Assembly: GCA_947247005.1 (NCBI GenBank)
Contig: OX365953.1
Coordinates: 4,469,001-4,533,000 of the forward strand
Reading direction: 5' to 3'
Source of the DNA: Spisula solida
Taxonomy: Eukaryota; Mollusca; Bivalvia; Venerida; Mactridae
Length of the DNA: 64,000 nt
Shown piece after piece: positions 11,912-24,921 of this stretch (its first letter is position 1; each line of letters begins with the position of its first letter). The notes under the pieces were generated by a model. The model did not search any database. It saw nothing but the letters and a program-made list of their open reading frames with translations, and was not told where the DNA came from. The position numbers and the translations under genes are program-made.

Positions 11912-14900
11912 AAATGCGGGCATTACTTGCATGATTACCGTATGTAATATAAACTGTGCATAATGTACATGACGGGAAACGTTTATCTACACGGTTATGT
12001 TCCATGAGATTGTCAATGGGGCAAGCCCTATAGTAAATCTTCCTTGCAACTCCTGTAGTCCAGAATCAGGCTGCTTCGTTTCCTTCTAAGAGACTTGTGA
12101 TTGTGGTTAGTGCATTTCTTTTTCACGTGTTCTTTTTGTGTCTTTCGCTCCCTGCTGTTTGGCAGGCGTTAGTCTCTCAATACGATCATTGTCCATTTCT
12201 TAATGCAACCTGAACCAAAATACTGTTATGCAATCATATACTAGCCGCTTTCTTTATATGGTTCACGCTGTGATGGGAGTGATTACAAGACGGTACTCTA
12301 GAATCTGATAAAAAGGCGCGTAGTATTATTTTAAAGCCACGTTTGAGATACGCATTCAATACACGTATAGCATATATTCCACATAAATTAATATGCCCGT
12401 TTTTAAAAATATTTAGATACCCAACATGCCTATATAGTCACATATGCCTATTTTGACATTCAAGACAAGATCGGCGGTAAGAAAACGAACATTAAACGTG
12501 TAAAGTCGGTTTAAGCTTTAGTACATGTAGCAGTAACCAGATCGCCTCCCACCACCACTCTCAGTGCTTTGATTTTGTTTAGTGTCGCTCTTTAATAACC
12601 TAGTTTCGTATTTAGAAAATCGTGTTAGATCTGCATTCAGGCTCCAAAACCATTAACGACAATAATTATCATACTTAAATAATCTACCGAAACTCATCTA
12701 AATCAATTATTCCACATTTTCACCGGGGCCACTTTCATTCAAAGCTAGTCAATCTTGTTTTCGTATTCTCTACTTTGTTTCGTACCTTTCCTGCTTCGAC
12801 CTCTGTGCGACGAGTGTTTCAGACTTTTGGTGACTACGATTAAAAACCATGTATGCAGTTACCGGGTGATGCTTACACTTTATATAGGTATAATTTGACA
12901 CATGAAACGAGCACTTTGTAGCGCTGTATAGTTGCATTTTGTCTTGCGCTCATTCGCCCCCTATACGTTTTGCTATCATCTTTTTGTTGATAACCATGAA
13001 AACCAGGGCAATATAACTTACAGTGTTGTTGTACACACGGTGGTGTGGGCGAAGTAAAAAATAACAAAGATGAATTATAGATCTATTTTTATTGACAAGT
13101 TAATAAACAAGAAATGACAATTGCACTCAGTGAAAACAGACACGCAATAATGGCATAAAACGCTACATTCATATAAAAAAGACAACGATACTTAACATTA
13201 ACATGTATAATACCTCACAGAAATGGATTTTAACTACATACATTTGAATGTTTCTTTTGCAAAGCTATCAATAAACCTTTCAAGAAATTAATGCAATAAT
13301 ATGGTAACTGCCTACAAATAATAAGTTACAGTAGTTTTACATGGATTACATTAAAGAAGTTATTACTGATTACTTTTATTATGTAACACAACTGCACCAA
13401 CGAAAGCGAAGTATTCAACGATCCATAGTAACTATATATGGCTGTTTATGTAAATGCTTGACCATATTGTTTGTCAAAATATTGATTACCAGGCAGTTCA
13501 TGTCTTTTCCTAAATCACAAAAGATGAAAAACAAATTTAAAGTCAGATGTACCTCACATTTGCTAAAATAACTAGAAATGTCATGTCATCAAACTTGACC
13601 TGTATCTATAATGATACACCTGTACCGAAATGAAATTTAATGTCAATCCTGCCATGAGTTATTGTCTGGAAACCATAGATTTGTGGCATACAGACAGATC
13701 GACCGACAAGCTTACTTCTATATACACCCCAAACTTCGTGTTGTGTGGGTACATGAGCTAGCATACAATGAAATGCCTGATGTTAGTACACTTATATCCA
13801 ATGATTGCGAAGCCGCCAGAGTTACGAACCTTTAGATGATAAATTGGCTAGCATACTAAACAGATACAAAAAACTTTTATGCAAGCATTGAGGTAGCAAT
13901 TATGATACAAAAAGAACAAAACAGGATGAATGTATTAGTAAACCACATTAAACTGAGACTAGCTAGACTTGAACGAGCATTGATACTCGGAGTCTCAGTT
14001 TAATATGGTCAGATAATATAACTGAACAACAAATGACTTAATTCTTCAAGAAAACTTAAAAGTTAGACCAAACCTTTGTGAAGTACGATTCCTGCTTTTT
14101 AATCGTTTAATATTATAAGGATGTTATATTGAACATTTCTCAATACGAGGGGTGATCAACACGTTACAGGAAAAATGCACTGAAACCAGTGGTTAATCAA
14201 TTTGAAATAACTGTCGTTATCATGTATTCTGTAAGTTTAGTAGACTTACAATGGTAAATAAAGAAATGACTGCATTATAACCTGGGTATTGATTGGTCGT
14301 ATTTTAGTTTTCAACAAAGTGAATATACCCAACGGTATAGTTCATTCTCACGCAGGGAACCAGTTAAATATCAGTGAGCAACGAATATATTCTAAGCCTT
14401 CAAATGAATGTTTATAAACACACTCATTCATCCATCCGCCCATGAAGCTGGGCAATATTTCGCAAATTACATCAATTAAGATGAACATCAGATTGAATGA
14501 ACAACATATAAAGCAATGATACAACATCATGGTCATGCATATTTTGGCATAAGACTAATAAGTCAACTATATACAATGTCTACATTTGTTTGAATGGAGT
14601 TCATGCCCTTTTTAACAATCTTCAGTCATATGCTTAGAAACAAAATTTCTAATTGGTCAGTTTATATCGAACTATAGTAGCCTAAGTGTTTTTTTGTTAA
14701 TGGGTACCAATACTTGAGGAGATGCAGCTAATAATTCATTATGGCCTATATGTGGTGAGGTGAACTTTGTTTGCTATTATAACATGTTTTGAATGCGCAG
14801 GACACACATCAAACATGCATGTGAACCTTTAACTCTAGTTTTGACACCGACACTGGGGCCGCTGCAAAATACACACAAGAAAAAAGCGGCCGACCTGTGT

Positions 14901-17900
14901 GCAATTCACAAGTATGATAACATTATCTTCTGGTGGTATTTTTAATTTTCAAACTTATTGGAATTAACAATAATCTTCCTTTAGGTGGTTATCCAACACC
15001 CAAGTTCCTTTGGCTCTATATAACTCATGTACAAATCATTTAGGTGACCGATGTAGAATTTGTTGTAACATTTCCATTACTCATGTGCGTTACAAAATAT
15101 GTTATAATTGAGTAAATAGACAATGCATCTTACACGGTTAGTTTGACCACATATTGTCCATAACTGAATCAATAATTAGCTGAATCTCCATTTCAAATAA
15201 AACGTTCTCAATACCCGGATGACAGCATGTATCCGTGGTGACGGAAGAAACGTTCTCCATACCCGATGAGCAAAAAGGGAACATAATGATCAACAAATTG
15301 AATTCTGGTAAAGTCGTATCTTGCATTTGCAACTAATCATTTATATTCAAGACTCGTTTGTACTATGGAATCACATTTTCACCACATGCATTAAACCACA
15401 GGAGTTTGTGACCAGAATATCTCCTTTTTTCGTAACAGACCCCTGTGGCATGGAGCCCCATTTATTCTGCTACATGTAAATTGCTACAAAATGCACAAAC
15501 ATCGTCTTTGAAAATGACATACAATGTATATGTGAGTACAATTGTTTAGGACAGAAATTTTATATTAAAATGATAAATCACTAGACACGTACACAGCATG
15601 TTGGTCCCCCGGCCCCGGGCCAATCATATCTCGGAATGTAAGAAATACATCATATATTTATGACACTCAATGAATAAAAAATAAACTGGCATAGCCGTAG
15701 AGTTTTCATATTTTCGGTTTGATATGAAAGCATAAATAATGTCTTATTGTCATATATGGTAAGTAAATATGACAAAATATACTGCTTCTACCTAATGAAA
15801 CCCAGACGTAATTAAAATCAAACACAATACGGCATAACAACTTATTACGAACTGCAAAACGAGAAAAGGGGCCAAATATACAAAAACCTATTTTTGCTCT
15901 CAGTTTTGAACTTTCAGCATAGATTGTTAGTTTTCTACGACATTTAACTAAATTTAAATGCAGTATGATTTACAGTTCTGAAATAACACTTGCAAATAAT
16001 GCATAATCCATTAAATCCAACATTTATTTTAGCGTCATTCATCTTATTCATCTTTATTTCATTGCAATGTCATACAGTCCCTTTTCTCGTGTGGCAGATC
16101 ATGTTTATAGCACATCTTATATGACTAAAATATTGGTCGGATCGTTTGATGTTTAAGTTCAGTCCCATTCTAACGCTTGAAATACTAGAATTCCTATGAA
16201 TCCCTGGTTCCGTTATCATTTCCCATGATGCTTCACTTTCAGACTCGCTATAATAATCACCATTAAACATATAGCACATCAGTCCTATACTATCAATCCG
16301 CAAAATGTTGTAGCCCCTTTACTTTATCCAGTGACTTATTTAATACATCCTCTACCATGGTCATAAATATCATTTATTTTCAGAAATCAATCAGATTGTG
16401 AGATTTTGCCAACCAAATACTACATAATTATACCCTTTCATCTACTGTGTACATACCTCATTACTTTATGAGGAAAACTCACTTTAATAAATTATAACAT
16501 TTCATACAAAATTTTGCCAGCCGATGTAAATCAAATGTTGATAAAAAAAGGAAAAATAGCTATGTTGAATAACATGAATATTACATGTAGGGATGATAAT
16601 ATTGAGGTCATCACCATGGTAACCGACGTAGATCTCGGCCACAGATTACCACAGAACTGTGATCGACCCAATATATTAGAACAAAGCTATCTAAAAGAAG
16701 TCGTAAGTGACATCATAGGCCAAAATAACCTCCCACAGTTGAAACCAGGATTACGACTAAGACGGCTAAGCAGACCAACATAATGATCTTCTTCTGCAAA
16801 GAGAGAAAAAACATGTACATGAATTATTTCATACAACAACGCAAGATTATTGAGGGCTATATGTTCTAAGAATATTTATTGTATTAATTAAGAATGGGAC
16901 AATTTTACAGAAAACCCTTAATTTTAAATCACACACAATTGATTTTACCTTGAAGACATCTGATTAAACGTGCGAAATAACAAATAGCATCAAATAGTCG
17001 ATGAATAACACACCCTTTACAAAAAAAGCAATATTTGCATGCAAATAACCGAGCAAAAATGAAATAAAGTGCATTTCATACCGATATTGTGCTCGTGTGC
17101 GTATGTGACTCTGCCAGGATTACTGCCTGGTATCCAACTGCTGCTGTATGCTTGTCACATGATCATATAGATTATAACGTCAATGTAGATAGTTAAATCC
17201 CTTGTGACGTCACAAGAACTTCAGACAATGTCTCTCAGCTGGGTAAGCTTCAATAAGTTCAATGATATGGTTGATGACACAAGGCCGGTTTAATGAAATC
17301 TGTGGCTATTTTTTGTGATCAAGGTCAGTTTGTCAAGGTCAAGGCAACAGTGCATTATAAAAGTTTAAAGTCAAGGTTACATTATGAACATCATGGTTAC
17401 TGTTTTTGCAAAGTCATTCACAAAAGATCATGCCAATTTAACTTCAAGGTCATATTGTGAAGGTCAAGGTTACTGTTTATTGTCGTTTTGTCTTTTGGTA
17501 TATTAAGAGTCATGATATGTTTATAGCTACCAGACAGCATTATGGTCAGTTTTTTTAAAGTTCAAGGTCAATAGCTACCTTTAAGGTCATCATTATGAAC
17601 CTTTAAGGCCTCGTTATTGTACTTGTGACCAGACTAGTCAATGATGTAAGTATATGGTAAGAAACAACAATCACAAAAGACTATCAAATTTTAATATAAC
17701 AAATACAACTTTATGTCACAAAGTATCACAATAAATCTAAAATGCGCAGAGGGTCAGAACTAAAACTGTCACACATTAAATATGTCAACATAATAGTAGC
17801 GCTATAAGCTAGCTTCGTTTCTAACAACAACCAACAGCACACTGTTTTCATGTAATCAGTTTACAATTACAGTAAGTAACATTGGATAAAAGTAAAAGTT

Positions 17901-20900
17901 GTGCAACTAGCGTAGAAATGGAATATCTATACACCTAATGAAACAAAGAAATAAACATTGTCTACGCTTGTAACACTTAGGTGTAAATTTTGTTTGTTCC
18001 GGTGTACCGGCCGACCATAAAAAATTGCCGTGATCCTAAATTTTTTATGGCTCTTAAAACAGAATCTTAAGTTTGCTATTTTATACTTTTATTATGGGTA
18101 CATTTTTGTACTTTCTCTTTTTTGCAGCATTTTACTGGAAAAGAACAATTTTAAGGCCGTATTCTTCCAGAGTATAATGACATATGCATGTTTAAGTACC
18201 AGTGTAGCTTCTGATAATATTTAATTCATTGCTAGCTTGCAATTCTTAAAAGTGACACATTTTGCAGCAACTTACAAGATAACATTGGTCCCTATTATAA
18301 AATGTCACGATTCGATTGGCTCTTAGTTGATACAATGAATATGTTTTACAATGATGAAGAGTTCTGTAAAAGAGTTTTATTGCTTTTATGGCTATGACGG
18401 AACTGAAAACTGATGTAATGCTCGGGTGGAACTCAAAATCCATGCCACCTGAGTTTGATCCGAGCGTTACATCAGTTTTCTATGAAACAGTATAATTATC
18501 CAACATAATTGACAAGTAGTGTACCGGGATTACTACCGTGTACCGTATACATAACATAACGTACTATGTGTGATGAACATCAACAACATTTTAGAAGTAC
18601 TACTAGTAGTTAGTTACTTGTGATTTAACAACACCTTTGGGAAACAAATACTCTACAAAGTCAGATACTATGAACGTTTATTATTACAGCATTATTTAGG
18701 TGTAATAATATCATATATACTGTACATATTACGTAATAAGTTTTGGGGTTCATATTTCGCTAATATTTACTGTATTTTTACGTCGCAGCTTTTTAAATCT
18801 AACCATACAGATTACTTATCGTCTCTGTTATGCGCAACAAAGCCCATTGTTCAGGAGAGTGAAAAACATTGTTCTTCTGAGTCTATAAAATACATGCATT
18901 GTCCCTAAAGATTTTCAATCTGTGAAATAACCGATTAAACTTGACATTTTAAGTGATCTTCTGACATGTTTTCATCACCAGCAACACTTCACATGCACAG
19001 AAAAGTCAGCATTGTAATACAAATCCACGCTGCCCTGGTCGTGAAATCTTAGATATGATATTTGTATTGGTACAACTAAGAATCCAATCATAGTACATGT
19101 ATATTATTTGTTATCTGAAGAAAAAATAATGAAAATTTAGATGCAAGGTTTGTGAATAACACTGACGCTTTGCTTCCATACAATAAAATAATAACAATGT
19201 TAACCTATAAGAATAAGCAGTGCAACCATAACGTGGAATATACATCAATTTCTGTGCATATTTGTAATATTTGCAAGGAATATAATTGTATAAAGAGGAA
19301 AAGCCTAACTTAAATATACACTAGTAGGCAGCTGCTAGACTGTGCAAATAGGGTCCAAAAATAAGAGTAAATAAAGTGAAGTCGGTAATGCCACATTGTG
19401 AACACAACATCTTATAAATAATAATTGGAAATTAACCAGAAACGGCGATTTGAAATGAAGCTGATAAAATTCGGAAGTAAACCAGTTATGAAAAGTTGAC
19501 TAATACCATAGTTGGCTCAAAATGCCAATAGCTAGGGCACTTGGTCAATCCTGGAACACTTTTCCCATCCAACTTGAAATAAACTGGTAGGAATTCAAGA
19601 GGAAATCTTATTTGTTTCGCTGCTGTACAAAAAACAGAGCGAGAATGTTTGTGAAAAATATTTAGCAACAAACACCTTTATAACTACTGACAGCTAATAT
19701 AATATACAGGAAATGCAATAGTATTAACGTTTTGTGCAACTAAGAAATGACATGAGGCAGGACATACTAATTGGCCTAAATACTGGACATTAACACACAT
19801 ACACATTGAACAAACATTTAATATTAACAGGAAGGAATATTCACAAAAATGATGGTCATTATAACAATAAAATGATTCAGTAATGTTAATAAATATTAAA
19901 GGGGATGGAAATATTCTACAGTAAGGGGCTGGCCGATACTCTATTATGGAAATGAACTACAGTAAAGGACTAGCATTCATTACAGAAATACTCTACAGTA
20001 AATGGCTGTCAGGTACTCATTAAGGAAATAACCTTACAATAAAGGGCTGTCAGGTACTCATTCGGGAAATAACCTTACAGTAAAGGGCTACAGAAACACT
20101 CTAAAGTAAAGGGTTGGTAGGTACTCATTACGGAAATACCCAACAGTAAAGGACTGTCAGGTACTCATTGTGGAAATACCTTTTCAGTAAAGGGCTGGCA
20201 GATTGATTTTTTCAAATGTGGAAAAACTGAGGAAAGCGTGAATGAGTTGAAGATTTGGCGCACCACAAATTACTGCAATTATGTTGTGATATTCATGATG
20301 TTTATGATATAACCAATAAAAATGAGCTTGTTCCCTTTATACAAAACATGAGCAAAGACAAAATATTCAAGGATAAAATAAGGGGTTGGGTGGGAAATGG
20401 GCTAACAAATGGCAGTGATACGGAATGGTAATGTAAGGTAGATAGGTCGTTTGTAGTACATCTTTGTAGACTTAAAGAGGGTCAATAGGTCATTGGTAGT
20501 ACATCTTTGTAAACTTAAGAAGGGTCAATACCATCCTATTTTCATCATTATTACAATTCCTAAACAAATTTGAAAAGCATGAAATAAAAATTTATGTTCA
20601 CTTCTTACAAGAAAAGGTGTGTAAACATCCTGTTTTGTTCCCTAATTAGGAAACAAGTTACTTCTTTCTATATGTAACTGTTGGTTGTCATAACTAATTG
20701 CATAATATCAGTTAGACGCAAATGAAACAATTGTTGGTTTCAGGTATCCTGACCAACCCTAAACCTTTGTTGCAATCCTGAATAATTTTATGGAGTCTGA
20801 AAAAATTCCCTATTATTGTTGTTTCTTTTCAAAGCTAGTTGCTCTTCCTCTATTTAAAACAAAAAAAACCTCTGACCTTAATCTACTTATTCGATCTTTT

Positions 20901-20960
20901 TCAGCATCTCCCCAGAAACAAATAATTTCATTTTTAAGCCTTATATAAAATTATTTGTAC

Positions 20961-21440
20961 AACAAGGTCGCTCACCTGTCGACTTTGACCTAGATTTTGT
21001 TGAGATGATCATTGCACGACCAAGTTTCATACAGATTATGCCAATATTGTGACCTCTAGTGACTACACAAGGCTTTTATATGATTTGACCTAACAATCTA
21101 GTTTTTGAATCCAGATGAACCAATATCGAACTTGACCTAGATTTTGTTGAGATGATCATTGTGACCAAGTTTCGTAAAGATCAGGCCAAAACAGTGACCT
21201 CTAGTGACTACACAAGGGTTTTCTATGATTTTACCTTGTGACCTAGTTTTTGACCCCCGATGACCCAATATCGAACTTGGCCTAGATTTTGTTGAGATGA
21301 TCATTGTGACCAAGTTTCATAAAGATTAGGCTAAAATTGTGACCTCAAGTGTCTACACAAGCCAATTGTTGACGGACGGACAACGGACGAAGAGTGATCA
21401 CAAAAGCTCACTCTGTCACTTTGTGACAGGTGAGCATAAA
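20961..21440 (+). mobile_element. Pearl-like element in U2 with only three core repeats
   Basis: This is the same insertion as at 8491 (identical left flank), intact at its right end, which reads GTGACAGGTGAGC. It has three ~145-bp core repeats, against five in the other units. Core-repeat loss after unit duplication is the likely cause. Confidence 0.75.
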
Positions 21441-21979
21441 ATATGATTTGCCTTTACATTCAAGAATAAAACATTCAAGCAAATAAATGTGCTATTGGCA
21501 AAGTAAATTTTTAATATATTTAATATTCTTCATGAGTCATAATTTCTGTATGTTTTTACTCTGAAAACAATGTATTGCAGACGAATAGACAAGAAATAAT
21601 AATAATAATAAAATATAAATAATAGTATATATATATTTGTATATAAATCTGACTAAACACGACAACTGAGGTAAAATTATTAATGACGTGTTGAGTGTTA
21701 TGATTATTATAACAGTATTTATAATCAAAAGTCTAATTTAAACCATACAGACTGGCATCTTGTATGAAATAATAAAGAATTGCACAAATGATGACCTTGA
21801 CAACTGAAATAGGTCAAGGTCAAAGAAAGCACTTAAACTCTTCATCTACAGAATTGGGTCAACAAGTCGGAAGCATCTAGTATAAAAGTTTAACAAATAA
21901 TCTATTGAAAGCAGAATGCAGGACAAGGCAGATAAAGAAGAAATAGTCGAATATTTTAGAACGTTTTTATCTTTGGTCG

Positions 21980-22110
21980 GACTGAACTAAATTTACATTA
22001 TATAGGTCAGACAGAACTAAATTTACATTATCCTAGGTCAGACTGGTTTATTGTTTTATTATCCTAGGTCAGACTGGGCATAACATACATTATTCTAGGT
22101 AAGATAGTAC
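21980..22110. repeat. Short tandem of CTAGGTCAGACTG motifs
   Basis: Four imperfect ~40-bp copies contain TAGGTCAGACTG or TAGGTAAGATAG. They are also present in U3 (about 35310-35440) but lie inside the 779-bp segment missing from U1. Confidence 0.55.
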
Positions 22111-22702
22111 TAAATTGACAGAATACAAAACCATATGTGTTTCAACTACTAAGCTATTAAATATTAAAACTAGCGATAATTCAGTACTGGACAAAGTGAA
22201 ATAATCTTCAAATACACAGTTAATATCAGTTAAAACACATATAAACTTGAACACCTACCAAATATACTGTTAACAGATCAAAAACAAATATGACAAATTT
22301 TACATCATCACTTAACAGTACATTTAATAATATCAGCAAAATTCAGTTCAGTTCTCAAATGGCTTGAACATACAAAACATGCACACAACACACTAACTTT
22401 CAACAAGTCTCGTAATTAGTAAACAATTTGATAAAGCTCTAATATCGCAGAGAAATAAATAAACAATCAGGTACAAAGATATAAAACCTTAATTAGACAA
22501 TGATGTCCATCACTTGCAGCATTAGGTCAAATCAGGTTTTTTTGGTTTACAGGATTTTTTCGAAAGATTTTCTGTTAGGAGGGTATAGAAAGTTACCAAG
22601 GACGTTTTGGGGTCCTTAAGGTCGCTCACACAATGGCAGGGGAGTTACATTGGCCTTCTTATAAAATTTCCATTCCCTCCTCGACGGTAGCAAAAAAAAT
22701 TA

Positions 22703-23550
22703 AACAAGAGGGCCCACAGGGCCCTAGGTCGCTCACCTGTGCACATTGATCAAGTAGAACCATATTTTTTTTAAAAAAACCCAATCAGAACCATATTTTT
22801 TTTTTAAAAATCCAATCAGTTGTCATGGCAACCAGAGTCTTGCATAGATCATAATTCTTTTAGCTATTTTAGAAAGGATGTAACCCAAGGATAATTGATG
22901 CCCATTATAACATGAAATCCAACCAGTACCTTTAAAAAAGAAGATTTTTAAAGATTTTTTTAAGATTTTACTATGGAAATATAGGGAAAAACGGCGCCAA
23001 CAACCATTTTTGTAAAATTATTATGAAATCTGGCCAGCAGTTGATTTTTTATGTTTTTTTTTAAAAGATTTTCCTATTGGATGACATGGCAACCTGAGTT
23101 ATGCATGGGATGTAAATCTTTTAGCTATTTTTAGAAAGGACTACCAAGGAACATTGTTACCAATTTATAATGAAATCCAACCAGAACTTTTAGAGGAGAA
23201 GATTTTTTAACTTTTACTATAGATGTATAGGGAAAAACAGCGCCCCACCCACTAGCGGCCATGTTTTTTGACGAATCAAGACAAAAATGTCGATTTTTTA
23301 TGATTCTTTAAAAGATTTTCCTATTGGCTGCCAAGGCAACCAGAGTTATTTCTAGATAACAATTCTTTTAGCTATTTTTAGAAAGGACCACCCCAGGAAC
23401 ATTCCTGTGAAGTTTCGTTGAAATTGGTGAAGTGGTTTAGGAGGAGAAGTCGTTTGAATGAATTGTTGACAGACGCAAGCACGGACTGACGACGGACGAA
23501 GGGTGATCACAATAGTTCACCTTGTCACTATGTGACAGGTGAGCTAAAAA
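22703..23550 (+). mobile_element. Pearl-like element, family 2, U2 copy
   Basis: It has the same GGCCC hairpin start and GTGACAGGTGAGCTAAAAA end as the U1 copy at 9731. It is longer because of an extra run of poly-A/T and a second CCAATCAG segment near 22770-22830. Confidence 0.7.
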
Positions 23551-24786
23551 TCCAATAAACCGAAAAATCTTTTTTTTTCAATGAGTACAATCTTATATAT
23601 AGAAAGAATCGCAAGCAACATACATTTGATAGTATACTTCTATAAATATGTATAATATAGAAAATGAAGCAAAAAAGGGATATAAATCCATAGACGCTGA
23701 AATTCTTTGCAGAAAAAAATTGAAAGGATAACACTATTTGAGCCAGATTTATAAGATAACCTATACATGAACACAAACTAAAGTAGGTATATCTGTTAAC
23801 CAGAATTAATCTGTTTCGAATGGAGGTTAAAGTCACATATCGAAGGGGTCATGCTTCCTGCTATTATCCTTAAAGAATGACCCTCAGGTGTCTAATGAAG
23901 CATTTTTCTGGACATAGGACAGTTGGTAGAGCAAATCAATCCAAAGAGAAAATCAGGAAGAGTTCAAGACGTAATTTTTGGAAAATTATTTAGATGGGAA
24001 TGAAATGAATTACTAAGAGATGCATCTGCTGCTTTGGTCACATAGCACATGTTATATACAAAGACAGACATAAAAACAAACATACCTACAGACGGACAAG
24101 GTATAAACAAACATACCTACAGACGGACAAGGTATAAACAACCATACCCTACCATTAGTAGAAAGTGGGTGGGGTACATTTAGTGAGAACAGTATGAATA
24201 GAATGAACATAATAAACATAAATGAAGTTATTGCACATAAGGTTGGAAACATAAGAAATGCACCACAAACTCATAGAATCGAGAATTCAACAAAACACTT
24301 AACACAGTGACTCTATTCTATCAGGACTGACAAGAAATGCAGTAATTCTATGAGATATGAGCTTTTCAAACAAAGGTCCGAACACTGCAGAAAACTGGTA
24401 CTAGCAAAAACAAAACACCAGTTGCACAATTGTTCAGGCTGATGAACATTTCTATAAAGTTTCATAACAATAGCCAAACTACTTACTAAGATCACGGAAT
24501 TAAACCAGTGAGATATCATTCCATGCTAAGATACAGTACACACAGTACTGTGCGCACGATATATAGGTGTCTCATAAGTCAAATTGGCTGTCCCTTTCAA
24601 TAGGGGTGACACTATAATAAACAAAAACTGTACCCTTACCTTTTACACATTCATTCTTTTTACTTCGTAGATACAGACCACACAGTTCAGACAATCTGAT
24701 TATTAAAGTGTAAAAAAATCGATATACTGTATTTTCACACATATTGCATGTACCTGTATTGGACGCAGTTATACATTTCACAGAAA

Positions 24787-24921
24787 ATGGCAGAAGTACA
24801 AAGTTGTGAAATATGTTTTAAGAATAATTATGGCCATGATTCTAGATTTGCGCATCAGCGACATGGAAAATGTATAAAGTTGAGTAAAGCACAAGTTTTC
24901 GTTACGATTCTGAGTTGGTAA
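24787..24921 (+). CDS. Second copy of the zinc-finger-like short frame
   Basis: It is identical to the frame at 11777-11911, with the same position in its unit and the same downstream GTAAAG. U3 ends before a third copy would occur. Identity here says little about selection because neighbouring non-coding sequence is also nearly identical. Confidence 0.22.
   Translation: MAEVQSCEICFKNNYGHDSRFAHQRHGKCIKLSKAQVFVTILSW

Larger units (their letters stand above)
11470..24478. repeat. 13-kb tandem macro-repeat, unit U2 (complete, 13009 bp)
   Basis: This is a complete direct copy of the macro-unit, bounded by ATAGCCAAA at 11461-11469 and 24470-24478. It lacks the MITE found in U1 and so keeps the empty target site. 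It carries only three pearl core repeats (20961-21440), against five in U1 and U3. It also keeps the segment that U1 lost (about 21380-22180). Most stretches not listed separately are AT-rich non-coding DNA in which I see nothing further. Confidence 0.9.
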
